NCBI GenBank assembly: GCA_023663385.1
Contig: JAMPHO010000003.1
Coordinates: forward strand, 56,859 to 120,858
Length of the DNA: 64,000 bases
Direction: 5' to 3'
From: Alistipes timonensis
Lineage (GTDB): Bacteria > Bacteroidota > Bacteroidia > Bacteroidales > Muribaculaceae
Within the stretch, counting starts at the first letter, position 1, and each line of letters begins with the position of its first letter. The notes below the pieces were generated by a model. It was given only the letters and a program-made list of their open reading frames with translations, had not been told where the DNA came from and searched no databases. Positions 7,970 through 16,492 of this stretch are shown piece after piece. The translations under genes were made by a program, and so were the position numbers.

Positions 7970-10276
7970 ATGATTAAGAAATTCATCATAGCGGTCACGG
8001 CCATTGTCGTGACCTGCTTCCAGTTATATGCCCAACGACAGAAGACTACCGACGCCAACATTGCCGGCCATGTAGTCGATACAGAAAACGGCGACCATCT
8101 TCCAGCCTGTCTCGTGAAGATTGTCGGCACGAACAACGCCACGCTCACCGACGCGTCGGGCCACTACGTTTTCCGCGACCTGCGCCCCGGCGAGTATTCC
8201 CTTGAGGCGTCTATGATAGGCTACTCGCCTGTGCGGCAAACCGTCAAGGTAAACGCTTCGCAGACCGTGGAGGTCAATTTTGACATCACCCCCGACGCGT
8301 TTATGCTCGACCAGGTGGTTGTAACTTCCTCGAAGAGCGAGACCAAGCGGCGCGAGAGCGCTTCGCTGGTCAACGTGGTCTCCTCCGACCTCCTCAGCCG
8401 CGTGGGAGCCTGTTCGCTTGCCGACGGCCTTGACTTCCAGCCGGGTGTGCGCGTTGAGAACGATTGCCAGAACTGCGGTTTCACCCAGGTACGCATCAAC
8501 GGGCTCGACGGCCATTATTCCCAGATACTTATGAATTCAAGGCCGGTGTTCTCAGCCCTTACCGGCGTGTACGGGTTGGAACAGATACCCGCCAATATGA
8601 TTGAGCGCGTCGAGGTGATGCGCGGCGGCGGTTCGGCGCTGTTTGGTTCGTCGGCCGTTGGGGGCACCATTAACATCATCACCAAGGACCCTATGAGCAA
8701 TTCGGCCCAGATCGCCCACACGCTTACCTCTATCGGCCCCTCGGGAGCACTTGACAACAATACGACACTCAACGCCTCCGTAGTTACCGACAACAACAAG
8801 GCCGGGGCTTTCATCTACGGGCAGAGCCGCTACCGCGACGGTTACGACCACAACGGCGACGGCTTTACCGAGGTGGCCCAGCTGAAAACGCAGACTATTG
8901 GAGCGAGGGCGTTCTTCCGCACAACGGAGGATTCGAAGCTCACCCTTGAATACCACAACACCCACGAGTACCGCCGCGGCGGCGACCAGCTCGACCTCCA
9001 GCCCCACCAGGCTCTTATTGCCGAGCAGGCCGACCACAATATCCACTCGGGCGAGGCCACGTTTGACCTTTGGTTCCGCGGACGTGGCGACCACCTGTCG
9101 GCGTTCGCTGCCACGCAGAACACCCGCCGCAAGAGTTACTATGGTTCCGATAAGGATCCCGACGCTTATGGCCGCACTTCTGACATAGTGGTAGTGGCCG
9201 GAACGCAGTGGACCCACCCCATGAAGCGGTTCCTATTCATGCCCGCCGAGCTGGTGGCCGGGCTCGAATACTCCTACAATAAGCTCCACGATGTGTCGAT
9301 CGGCTATGACCACGACGTGCTCCAGCGGGTCAACATTTACAGCGGTTACCTTCAGAACGAGTGGCGCGACGACAAATGGGGCTTCCTTATCGGAGCCCGC
9401 GTCGACAAGCATTCTCTCATCGACAACCCTATCGTGTCGCCGCGCGTCAACATCCGTTTCAATCCTTCGAGCAATTATAATTTCCGTGCGTCTTACTCTA
9501 CCGGCTTCCGCTCGCCGCAGGCCTACGACGAGGATTTCCATGTGGCTATTGTCGGTGGCGAGCGCGTGGTGACGGTGCTCGCACCCGGCCTCAAACAGGA
9601 GAGTTCGCAGAGCGTGAGCCTCTCGGCCGACCTTTACCATCGGTTCGGCAACGTGCAGACCAATCTGCTCATCGAAGGGTTCTTCACCGACCTCCGCGAC
9701 GTGTTCGCGTTGCGACAGCTCGAAGGCACTGATGCCAACGGCAACACCGTGCTCGAACGCTATAATGGCTCGGGCGCGAGGGTGATGGGGCTGAACCTTG
9801 AGGCTAAAGCATTCTTTTCGAGTCATTTCGACATACAGGGTGGCGTGACCCTCCAGCGTAGCCGGTATAAGAAAGCCGAGCAGTGGAGCGACGACCTCGC
9901 GGTGCCCGCCGAGAAGCGTATGTTCCGCACCCCCGACGTGTACGGCTACTTCACGGCCAACTGGGAGATAATCCACCACCTGCGCGCCACTTTCACCGGC
10001 ACCGGCACCGGGCCGATGCTCGTGCAGCATATGGTGGGTTCGGGCACCGATGTGGATATGGCTGTGGTCACGCAGTCGTTTTTCGACGCGTCTGTCAAGC
10101 TCTCCTACGAGTTCAAGGTATTTAACCGCGTTAACCTCATCGTGAGCGCCGGAGTGACCAACATCTTCAACTCCTATCAGAAAGATTTCGACCTCGGTCC
10201 CACCCGCGACTCCGGCTACATCTACGGCCCGGCGCTCCCGCGCTGCGTGACCGCCGGAGTCACCCTCAGCCTCTAA
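7970..10276 (+). CDS. TonB-dependent outer-membrane receptor, probably for a metal chelate
   Basis: 768 residues from the ATG at 7970, chosen over an upstream GTG (7919) because it begins a clear signal peptide (MIKKFIIAVTAIVV...YAQ). Domain order: carboxypeptidase-regulatory-like beta-sandwich (~30-105), plug (~115-225, with RINGLDGHYSQ and the INIITKDP end motif), then a 22-strand barrel ending in an aromatic-poor but typical terminal strand (VTAGVTLSL). It has no SusD partner and is shorter than SusC proteins, which fits siderophore, metal or vitamin uptake rather than glycan import. A CQNC pair in the plug (VENDCQNCGF) is notable. The adjacent His-rich protein suggests a metal ligand. Energised by TonB-ExbBD, not encoded here. 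Confidence 0.85.
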   Translation: MIKKFIIAVTAIVVTCFQLYAQRQKTTDANIAGHVVDTENGDHLPACLVKIVGTNNATLTDASGHYVFRDLRPGEYSLEASMIGYSPVRQTVKVNASQTVEVNFDITPDAFMLDQVVVTSSKSETKRRESASLVNVVSSDLLSRVGACSLADGLDFQPGVRVENDCQNCGFTQVRINGLDGHYSQILMNSRPVFSALTGVYGLEQIPANMIERVEVMRGGGSALFGSSAVGGTINIITKDPMSNSAQIAHTLTSIGPSGALDNNTTLNASVVTDNNKAGAFIYGQSRYRDGYDHNGDGFTEVAQLKTQTIGARAFFRTTEDSKLTLEYHNTHEYRRGGDQLDLQPHQALIAEQADHNIHSGEATFDLWFRGRGDHLSAFAATQNTRRKSYYGSDKDPDAYGRTSDIVVVAGTQWTHPMKRFLFMPAELVAGLEYSYNKLHDVSIGYDHDVLQRVNIYSGYLQNEWRDDKWGFLIGARVDKHSLIDNPIVSPRVNIRFNPSSNYNFRASYSTGFRSPQAYDEDFHVAIVGGERVVTVLAPGLKQESSQSVSLSADLYHRFGNVQTNLLIEGFFTDLRDVFALRQLEGTDANGNTVLERYNGSGARVMGLNLEAKAFFSSHFDIQGGVTLQRSRYKKAEQWSDDLAVPAEKRMFRTPDVYGYFTANWEIIHHLRATFTGTGTGPMLVQHMVGSGTDVDMAVVTQSFFDASVKLSYEFKVFNRVNLIVSAGVTNIFNSYQKDFDLGPTRDSGYIYGPALPRCVTAGVTLSL

Positions 10277-10296
10277 CTACAAAAACATTAGTCGGG

Positions 10297-10893
10297 TCAG
10301 GCCTCGTCGCAGCGGGCGAGGATGGCTGATGCGAGGCGGCTCACCATCGGAGCCTCGCTGCCTGAATGAGGGGCGGCGAGGCTTCGCGCTTTGTCGGGGG
10401 TGACCGCGCGGAGTATCAGCAGGTTTAGGAGTAGCCGGAGCGCGGCGTAAAGTTGGATGGGAGTGGCGTCGGCCCGCTCCAGGGTATCGGCGGCTATGGC
10501 CGGGGCCGACGGATGGCGGCGGAGCAGTTTCAGGCAGAGTGTGTCGGCAACCTCGGTGGTGGGGCAGGTGAGGAGCCATTGGCTGGCCTCCTCAGCGCCG
10601 ACGTATTCCAACGGCATCAGCATGGGCGCTATGAGCTGGCTTTCACGGGTGGTGGTGTTGTCGCGCAGTGAGCGGGCGAGTTCGGCAGTAGCCTCAGCGC
10701 CGAGTTTCTCAGGACGCTCGTCGAGGGTGCCCTCCATAACCTGCGCGGCGATGTCGGCCACTTGGGCCTGCAAAAGTCCGAAATTTATGCGGTATGGTGC
10801 CCCGGCGCTCTTCATCTGGTCGGCCAGCAAGCCGTTGCGCATAGCGAAAAAGCGGCGTTTTACCGCTTGCATCATATTGAAACTCTGGTTCAT
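10297..10893 (-). CDS. Uncharacterised helical protein, possibly HEAT/AlkD-like
   Basis: 198 residues, no signal peptide, nearly all predicted helix with Leu/Ala-rich repeats. The N-terminus (AVKRRFFAMRNG, then AGAPYRINFGL) and the repeated helical pairs recall small Bacteroidetes proteins of the DNA alkylation repair (AlkD, HEAT-like) group, but I cannot point to catalytic residues and the assignment is tentative. It converges on the TonB receptor gene (20 bases between stops) and diverges from the class A PBP gene. It has its own -7 box (10953-10960) and a strong inverted repeat in its leader. Confidence 0.6.
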   Translation of the reverse strand: MNQSFNMMQAVKRRFFAMRNGLLADQMKSAGAPYRINFGLLQAQVADIAAQVMEGTLDERPEKLGAEATAELARSLRDNTTTRESQLIAPMLMPLEYVGAEEASQWLLTCPTTEVADTLCLKLLRRHPSAPAIAADTLERADATPIQLYAALRLLLNLLILRAVTPDKARSLAAPHSGSEAPMVSRLASAILARCDEA

Positions 10894-10915
10894 AGCTCGT
10901 TGGTGTGGATTAAAC

Positions 10916-10950
10916 CCGTTGTCGCGGGAGTCTTATGGCCGCGACAACGG
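10916..10950. promoter_or_regulatory. 12-bp perfect inverted repeat in the divergent promoter region
   Basis: CCGTTGTCGCGG (10916-10927) and CCGCGACAACGG (10939-10950) are perfect complements separated by 11 bases. The element overlaps the expected transcription start of the leftward HEAT-like gene. It could be an operator or a leader hairpin. Confidence 0.6.
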
Positions 10951-10952
10951 CG

Positions 10953-10960
10953 CGAAATTA
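10953..10960 (-). promoter_or_regulatory. -7 box (TAATTTCG, minus strand) for the HEAT-like gene
   Basis: The plus strand reads CGAAATTA. Seven of eight positions match TAnnTTTG. It lies ~60 bases upstream of the start codon. Confidence 0.5.
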
Positions 10961-10982
10961 GCAAAAATTGGTCGGAATTTCG

Positions 10983-10990
10983 TAAATTCG
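10983..10990 (+). promoter_or_regulatory. -7 box (TAAATTCG) for the class A PBP gene
   Basis: Seven of eight positions match TAnnTTTG, 39 bases before the ATG at 11029. Its position excludes the upstream in-frame start at 10762. Confidence 0.5.
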
Positions 10991-11028
10991 CGCCATATAT
11001 ACACCTACCATTCCATCGACCACCCCCA

Positions 11029-13395
11029 ATGGCAAAAGATATAACTGACAAACAACGTCGCAACCGATTGATAATCGGCTGGATGTGGAAATTGTTCTTT
11101 CTCGGTTTCGCCGCCGTGATACTGCTGTTCGTGCTTATTTACAACGGCTGGATCGGCTATATGCCCCCCATCGAGGAGCTTAAAAACCCCAACGATAAGT
11201 TCGCGACGGTAATTTACTCGGCCGACGGCGAGGAGATGGGGCGTTATTACCGAAACTCGGGCAACCGCGTGTATGCCGACTACGACGAGATTTCGCAGCA
11301 TGTGATTGACGCGCTTATCGCCACTGAGGATTCCCGCTTCGAGGACCATTCGGGCATAGATATGCGTGCCTTTATGCGCGTGTTGGTTAAGACGCTCATT
11401 CTCCAGAACAAGAACGCGGGTGGCGGTTCCACCATCACCCAGCAGCTCGCCAAGCAGCTTTATTCGCCACAGACGCGCAACCTGCTCGACCGCGCTCTGC
11501 AAAAGCCTATCGAGTGGATGATCGCGGTGAAGCTCGAACGGTACTACTCGAAGGATGAGATTATTAAGATGTATCTCAACCAGTTCGACTTCCTCTATAA
11601 CGCCGTCGGCATCAAGTCGGCCGCCTACGTTTATTTCGGAAAGCAGCCCAACGAGCTCACCATCGAGGAGGCGGCCACGCTGGTCGGTATGGTGAAGAAT
11701 CCGGCGTATTATAACCCCGTGCGCCACAACGAGCGCACCCGTCTGCGTCGCAACACGGTGCTTGAGCAGATGAACAAGGAGGGGATGCTCTCCGATGAAG
11801 CCGCCGACTCGCTCAAGCAGCTCCCTCTGACCCTCGACTTCCATCGCGTTGACCATAAGGATGGTATGGCACCTTATTTCCGCGAGGAACTGCGCCGCAT
11901 CCTTACCGCCAAGAAACCAGTGCGCTCCGATTACCGCGGATGGGAAAAGCAGAAATTCATCGACGACTCGATAGCCTACGAGAACAATCCGCTCTACGGG
12001 TGGATCGAGAAGAACCCCAAACCCGACGGGTCTAAGTACGATATTTACGCCGACGGCCTGAAAATTCATACTACTATCGACTCGCGCATGCAGCGTTATG
12101 CCGAGGAGGCAGTGCGCACCCATATGTCGCAGCTCCAGCGAGCTTTCTTCAACGAGAAGAAGGGGCGCGCCAACGCCCCCTACACAAGCAACGGCGAGGA
12201 GCTCGGCAGGGTAAAGGTGCAGTCGCTCATCGACCACGCCATACGGCAGACCGAGCGTTACCGCGTGATGAAGCAGCAGGGCGCGACCGACGCGGAAATC
12301 AAGGAGGCGTTCAACACCCCCCGAGAGATGAACGTGTTCTCCTACGCCGGGGTGGTCGACACGGTGATGACACCCCGCGACTCGCTGCTCTATGAGAAGC
12401 ATTTCCTCCGCACCGGCTTTATGTCGATGGATCCGCGCAACGGCTATGTGAAAGCCTATGTCGGCGGACCGAGCTTTAAATTCTTCCAATATGACATGGT
12501 GTCGACCGGGCGCCGCCAGATCGGTTCGACAATCAAGCCGTTCCTTTACACCTACGCGATGGAGGAGGGGTTCACCCCTTGCGATATGATGTCGAACACC
12601 CAGCCGGTGTTCACCGACGAGAGTGGCCGCACCTGGGCTCCCCGCAACTCCGGCTCGGCCCGCGTCGGTGAGATGGTCGACCTCCGTTGGGCGCTGACCA
12701 ACTCAAACAACTGGATTTCGGCACGTCTGATGGCCCAGCTGTCGCCGACGACGCTTGTGCGCAATATGCACAACTTCGGTATCACTAACCATATTGACCC
12801 CGTGATGTCGCTCTGCCTCGGTTCCTGCGAGGTATCGGTCAAAGAGATGGTCGGGGCCTACACGGCGTACGCCAACAATGGTATGCGAGCCGAACCGCTC
12901 TTCGTCTCCTCGATAAGCGACGCCAACGGCAACGTGATTTCGGAATTTACCACCAACCATACCGAGGTAATATCTGAAAAAGCCTACGCCAAGATTCTGT
13001 CGATGCTCCTCAACGTGGTCGATGGCGGCACCGGTAACCGCGTGCGCCGCGCTCCATACCACATCACCGCCCAGATGGGTGGCAAGACCGGCACCACCAA
13101 CTATAACGCCGACGGTTGGTTCATGGGCTTTACCCCGGAACTCGTGTCGGGCGTTTGGGTCGGTGGCGACGAGCGTTACATCCATTTCAACACTATGGCC
13201 CACGGACAGGGCGCGGCGATGGCCCTCCCGGTTTACGGCCTGTATATGGCTAAGGTGTACGCCGACCCGACTCTCCCCTACAGCCAGGATGCCAAATTCG
13301 ATGTGGACTTCTCCGGCCTCTGCGACAAGGAGTTCTACGAAAGCTACGAAGAGGAGCCAGTTGTCGAGGAGTCCATATCCAACGTATTCGACTGA
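11029..13395 (+). CDS. mrcA: Class A penicillin-binding protein (transglycosylase/transpeptidase, PBP1a type)
   Basis: 788 residues from the ATG at 11029; the longer frame upstream has no protein character and precedes the promoter. A short cytoplasmic tail and one membrane helix (~20-42) are followed by a GT51 glycosyltransferase domain with catalytic Glu100 in ATEDSRF and the GGSTITQQLAKQL motif. The transpeptidase domain carries Ser500-x-x-Lys503 (STIK), Ser559-x-Asn561 (SNN) and Lys686-Thr-Gly (KTGTT). It polymerises lipid II and crosslinks peptidoglycan in the periplasm. The C-terminus is short and acidic (EEEPVVEES). Monocistronic: own promoter and a strong terminator at 13439. Confidence 0.96.
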   Translation: MAKDITDKQRRNRLIIGWMWKLFFLGFAAVILLFVLIYNGWIGYMPPIEELKNPNDKFATVIYSADGEEMGRYYRNSGNRVYADYDEISQHVIDALIATEDSRFEDHSGIDMRAFMRVLVKTLILQNKNAGGGSTITQQLAKQLYSPQTRNLLDRALQKPIEWMIAVKLERYYSKDEIIKMYLNQFDFLYNAVGIKSAAYVYFGKQPNELTIEEAATLVGMVKNPAYYNPVRHNERTRLRRNTVLEQMNKEGMLSDEAADSLKQLPLTLDFHRVDHKDGMAPYFREELRRILTAKKPVRSDYRGWEKQKFIDDSIAYENNPLYGWIEKNPKPDGSKYDIYADGLKIHTTIDSRMQRYAEEAVRTHMSQLQRAFFNEKKGRANAPYTSNGEELGRVKVQSLIDHAIRQTERYRVMKQQGATDAEIKEAFNTPREMNVFSYAGVVDTVMTPRDSLLYEKHFLRTGFMSMDPRNGYVKAYVGGPSFKFFQYDMVSTGRRQIGSTIKPFLYTYAMEEGFTPCDMMSNTQPVFTDESGRTWAPRNSGSARVGEMVDLRWALTNSNNWISARLMAQLSPTTLVRNMHNFGITNHIDPVMSLCLGSCEVSVKEMVGAYTAYANNGMRAEPLFVSSISDANGNVISEFTTNHTEVISEKAYAKILSMLLNVVDGGTGNRVRRAPYHITAQMGGKTGTTNYNADGWFMGFTPELVSGVWVGGDERYIHFNTMAHGQGAAMALPVYGLYMAKVYADPTLPYSQDAKFDVDFSGLCDKEFYESYEEEPVVEESISNVFD

Positions 13396-13438
13396 TGTAT
13401 AAGACCGCATAAAAGCCTCCTCCCAAATAAGATTAAAC

Positions 13439-13484
13439 AGTCGGAGACCCAGCGCTACTGTTCGCATTGGGCCTCCGACTTTTT
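13439..13484. terminator. Bidirectional intrinsic terminator between mrcA and ruvC
   Basis: The stem AGTCGGAG/CTCCGACT is extended by CCCA/TGGG after one mismatch and is followed on the plus strand by TTTTATT. The converging genes on both sides make it a shared terminator. Confidence 0.85.
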
Positions 13485-13502
13485 ATTAGGGTATTGATTC
13501 GT

Positions 13503-14153
13503 TTACGATTTGATGCGGGAGGGGTTCTTGGCGATGAATTCCTTCCAGGATTTGGGACCGGCGGCCATGGTCGGGCGCGAGGTCTCGTAGAAGTGGCACA
13601 GGGCGGCGGCCAGGGCGTCGGTCGCATCGAGCTCGGGGAGGAGTTGGTCGCGGTCGATTTTCAGGATGCGGCGCAGCATTTCCTGTACCTGTTCTTTCGA
13701 TGCCGCTCCGCTCCCGGTAATCGCCATTTTGATTTTTCGGGGCTCGTATTCGGCGATAGGTATGTCGCGTTCGAGTGCCGCTGCCATCGCGACCCCCTGC
13801 GCGCGCCCTAATTTGAGCATCGACTGCACGTTTTTGCCGAAGAAGGGGGCCTCGATTGCCATTTCGTCGGGCAGATACTGCTCTACCAGGCCCAAAACGC
13901 GCGAATGTATTCGCCTCAGGCGCAGGTAGTGGCTCTCGAACTTGCTCAGTTTCACAACCCCCATGGCTATCATAGCGGGCGTTTTACCATTCACGCCGAG
14001 TATGCCGTAGCCCATCACGTTGGTGCCGGGGTCGATGCCAATGATTACGCGGTTCCATTCCTTGCGTAGCGCCTCGGCGTTCTCGCTGGTTTTCAGCGGG
14101 GCGCGGAGGTCGTCGTCGGGGTGACGGAAATCAATCGGTTCCTTTTCGGCCAT
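13503..14153 (-). CDS. ruvC: Holliday junction endonuclease RuvC
   Basis: 216 residues. Resolves four-way DNA junctions made by RecA/RuvAB. The acidic metal-binding residues are visible: Asp41 (GIDPGT), Glu101 (AIEAPF), Asp176 and Asp179 (LDATDA). The first Asp is at residue 41 instead of ~7, so there is a ~34-residue charged N-terminal extension; no ATG exists between codon 1 and codon 47, and the start overlaps the upstream stop (TGATG), which supports the long form. Last gene of the porX operon, ending at the shared terminator. Confidence 0.95.
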   Translation of the reverse strand: MAEKEPIDFRHPDDDLRAPLKTSENAEALRKEWNRVIIGIDPGTNVMGYGILGVNGKTPAMIAMGVVKLSKFESHYLRLRRIHSRVLGLVEQYLPDEMAIEAPFFGKNVQSMLKLGRAQGVAMAAALERDIPIAEYEPRKIKMAITGSGAASKEQVQEMLRRILKIDRDQLLPELDATDALAAALCHFYETSRPTMAAGPKSWKEFIAKNPSRIKS

Positions 14154-14467
14154 CAGAGTTCGATTTCAGCCATGAATGTTGAGAAGTGCGCCATCCGCCC
14201 CTCCATCTTTCGGGTTATCTCGCCGAGAAGCCTCGCACCCTCACCCTCGCAGAGCCACGCCTGCGCCGCGTCGAGATTGTCGGTCCGCGTCTGGAAAGCG
14301 AAGTTCTTGGTGCCGGGTTCGGCGCTGGCGAGTATGAGCATTAGCGAAGGGTCGGCCGCGTAAACGCCCGAACCCTTGACGGCAGGCACCAGTTCCGTGC
14401 GGAGCCAGTGGAAAAACTCTTTTTCTATATCGTCGCTTATTACGAATGTGGTATTCTGGATTACCAT
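14153..14467 (-). CDS. DUF4286 family protein
   Basis: 104 residues, soluble, no signal peptide. The pattern VIQNTTFVI near the start, EKEFFHWL and repeated beta-alpha-beta elements fit the DUF4286 family, small Bacteroidetes proteins of unknown function with a ferredoxin-like fold. Its stop codon overlaps the ruvC start by one base (TGATG), indicating translational coupling; it lies 19 bases after the glycosyltransferase gene. Confidence 0.8.
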   Translation of the reverse strand: MVIQNTTFVISDDIEKEFFHWLRTELVPAVKGSGVYAADPSLMLILASAEPGTKNFAFQTRTDNLDAAQAWLCEGEGARLLGEITRKMEGRMAHFSTFMAEIEL

Positions 14468-14486
14468 GGCGGTTTCTTGGAGGGTG

Positions 14487-15281
14487 TCAAAGTTTCGATG
14501 CGAAGCTCTTTTCGAGTCTGCGGCGACGCAGGTAGCGGGGTATGAAGCGGAAATGCCTCAGCAGGGTGGGGAAGAAGCCGTAGTAGTAGCTCATGATTTT
14601 GAAGCGCTCCACCAGCGACGCGCGGCGGTTTTTGGCCGACACTCCGCCGCCGAGGAAATCGACAATAGCATCCCCCTGCACGGCGACATTGCGCCGCGAA
14701 TGCTGGAGCACCCTTATGCACCACTCGTAGTCAGCCGAAAACTTGTAGCGGAGGTCAAACTCGTCGCAGATGCGCCGCAGCGCCACGAATGCCTGGTGGC
14801 AAACCACCATCCCTTCGGCGAAACTCTCATATGTGAGGTTGTCGGGCGCGGTAAGGTGACGCTCGGCCAGTTCCGTGCGGTCCCTCCCCACGATACTCGT
14901 CTGTCCGTATACCACCCCCGGGAAACCGTTATTAATTATGGTGTCGGCAATCCGTTGTAGTGTGTCGGGCGAGTGAAGCGAGTCGCCGGCGTTGAGGAAT
15001 ATGAGGTATTCACCCCCGGCCATAGCCAGCCCCTTGTTCATCGCGTCGTAAATGCCCGTATCAGGTGATGAGAATACCCTGCGGCGCGAATTGGGGTGTT
15101 CCCGGGCCGCGTCGAGGGTGCCGTCGGTCGACGCCCCGTCGATAATCAGGTGCTCGTAGTGGGTGCAAGTCTGCTCGTCGACACTTTCGAGCGTCGGCTT
15201 TATCGCTTCCTGGGCGTTGTAGGTTACGGTTATTATCGAAAAAAGTGGTGCCGGTTGGTCGGCTTTGGATTTTGTTGGCAT
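14487..15281 (-). CDS. Family 2 glycosyltransferase
   Basis: 264 residues. GT-A fold: FSIITVTYN at the N-terminus, then DGASTDGT (nucleotide-sugar binding) and a GDS motif (NAGDSLHS) that stands in the DxD position, with SADYEWCIRV later as the acceptor-side motif. The C-terminal ~50 residues are basic (RYLRRRRLEK), suggesting membrane association. This subgroup resembles WcaE-like colanic acid/surface polysaccharide transferases. It lies between birA and the DUF4286 gene in the porX operon, an unexpected place for a lone transferase; sugar and acceptor unknown. Confidence 0.88.
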   Translation of the reverse strand: MPTKSKADQPAPLFSIITVTYNAQEAIKPTLESVDEQTCTHYEHLIIDGASTDGTLDAAREHPNSRRRVFSSPDTGIYDAMNKGLAMAGGEYLIFLNAGDSLHSPDTLQRIADTIINNGFPGVVYGQTSIVGRDRTELAERHLTAPDNLTYESFAEGMVVCHQAFVALRRICDEFDLRYKFSADYEWCIRVLQHSRRNVAVQGDAIVDFLGGGVSAKNRRASLVERFKIMSYYYGFFPTLLRHFRFIPRYLRRRRLEKSFASKL

Positions 15282-15293
15282 CGCTTTGATGAT

Positions 15294-16028
15294 TCAGAGT
15301 ATGAATTGGACCTCTTTGAAGAGGTGGGTCGTGAGGCTTCCGTCGTCGTGTCGGAGCGAGAGCGCCCCGGCGGGGTCGATTGCCTCGATTGAGGCGCTGA
15401 ACACGTTGCCGTCGGGAGTGGCGAACGGGTGTAGGCCGTTACCTCGCCACAAGGTGTCGATATAGCGGCTGTGAAGCTCCGCGGGGTCGGCATCCAGGTT
15501 GGCGAACATGGCGTCTATTATCTGTTCGAGCAGGAGCTCTTTGTCGGTCGGCTTCCCGGTGATGTTGATTACCGACACCGGGTTGGGGGCTGGCGAGGTG
15601 AACCGTTCCTGGTTAACGTTCACCCCGATTCCGGCTATGGTGTGGCGTATGGCGGTGGCTGATTCGAGTGAGTGCTCGATTAGTATGCCGCATATTTTTT
15701 TGTCGCCGGCGTAAACGTCGTTGGGCCACTTCACCCTTACCTCCTCGGGGCGCGGCAGGTGGCGGCGCAGCGCGTCGACCACCCCGAGGCATACCGCCTC
15801 GGAGATGAAGAACTGCCGGGCCGGGGTTATCCCCTCGGGCCTGAATATTACCGAGAATGTGAGGTTCTTGCCAGGCTCGGCTTCCCAGGAGTTGCCTCTC
15901 TGGCCCCTTCCCCCGGTCTGGCGGTCGGTAATCGCGAGCGCGGGGAGAGGAACCTCTTCGGCGTGCTCCTTGAGCCAGGTACTCGTTGAGTTGACCTCGG
16001 GGAGCCTTATGAGAAACGGTAGAGCCAT
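15294..16028 (-). CDS. birA: Biotin--[biotin carboxyl carrier protein] ligase
   Basis: 244 residues. Activates biotin with ATP and transfers it to a lysine in the AMKM motif of carboxylases; the OadA-type protein in this window (Lys597) is a likely substrate. Seen: the adenylate-binding loop GGRGQRG (39-45), VKWPNDV with Lys99, and the small C-terminal SH3-like domain. There is no N-terminal helix-turn-helix, so it is the monofunctional type and not a repressor. Eight bases from tsaE and 12 from the glycosyltransferase gene. Confidence 0.95.
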   Translation of the reverse strand: MALPFLIRLPEVNSTSTWLKEHAEEVPLPALAITDRQTGGRGQRGNSWEAEPGKNLTFSVIFRPEGITPARQFFISEAVCLGVVDALRRHLPRPEEVRVKWPNDVYAGDKKICGILIEHSLESATAIRHTIAGIGVNVNQERFTSPAPNPVSVINITGKPTDKELLLEQIIDAMFANLDADPAELHSRYIDTLWRGNGLHPFATPDGNVFSASIEAIDPAGALSLRHDDGSLTTHLFKEVQFIL

Positions 16029-16036
16029 AGCCGGGG

Positions 16037-16474
16037 TCAGAGTTCCGGCTGGCGCACTACGAGCGTGCGCGATTCGTCGGGGTTAACGCGCACCTCTACC
16101 TCTACGGTGTCGTCGGGGAGGAGCGCTTCGATGCGTTCGGGCCATTCGAGCAGGCATAGAGCGCCGGAGTCGAAGTAGTCCTCGATGCCGATTTCGAGCG
16201 CCTCCTCGACCGATTCCAGGCGGTAGAGGTCGAAGTGGTAGATGAGTTCCGCCGTTGTGTCGGAGCGGTATTCGTTGATGATGGCGAACGAGGGTGAGTT
16301 GGCCATATCGTCGCTCACGCCGAGCTCGCGCACGAGGGCGGCGATGAAAGTGGTTTTGCCCGCGCCCATTTCGCCGCGGAAAGCGTATACGGTCTCGTCG
16401 CCCATAAGCGAGGCGAATTCCCGGGCTGCCTCAGGCAGGTTATCGGGGGTCTTGATCAGTATTTCGGTAGTCAT
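16037..16474 (-). CDS. tsaE: tRNA threonylcarbamoyladenosine biosynthesis ATPase TsaE
   Basis: 145 residues, usual length. A P-loop ATPase working with TsaB and TsaD to make t6A37 in ANN-reading tRNAs. The Walker A motif is GEMGAGKT with Lys40; the later motifs [19 protein letters not shown] and LLEWPERI are family hallmarks. Second gene of the porX operon (18 bases after porX, 8 before birA). Confidence 0.95.
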   Translation of the reverse strand: MTTEILIKTPDNLPEAAREFASLMGDETVYAFRGEMGAGKTTFIAALVRELGVSDDMANSPSFAIINEYRSDTTAELIYHFDLYRLESVEEALEIGIEDYFDSGALCLLEWPERIEALLPDDTVEVEVRVNPDESRTLVVRQPEL

Positions 16475-16492
16475 AATGCTGTTTCTTATGGT

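Noticed and set aside
10762..11028. Upstream extension of the PBP gene
   Set aside because: It overlaps the divergent gene's start, precedes the -7 box at 10983 and reads as non-protein sequence.
11005..12489. 494-codon minus-strand frame across the class A PBP gene
   Set aside because: Antisense shadow; the plus-strand gene has all catalytic motifs.
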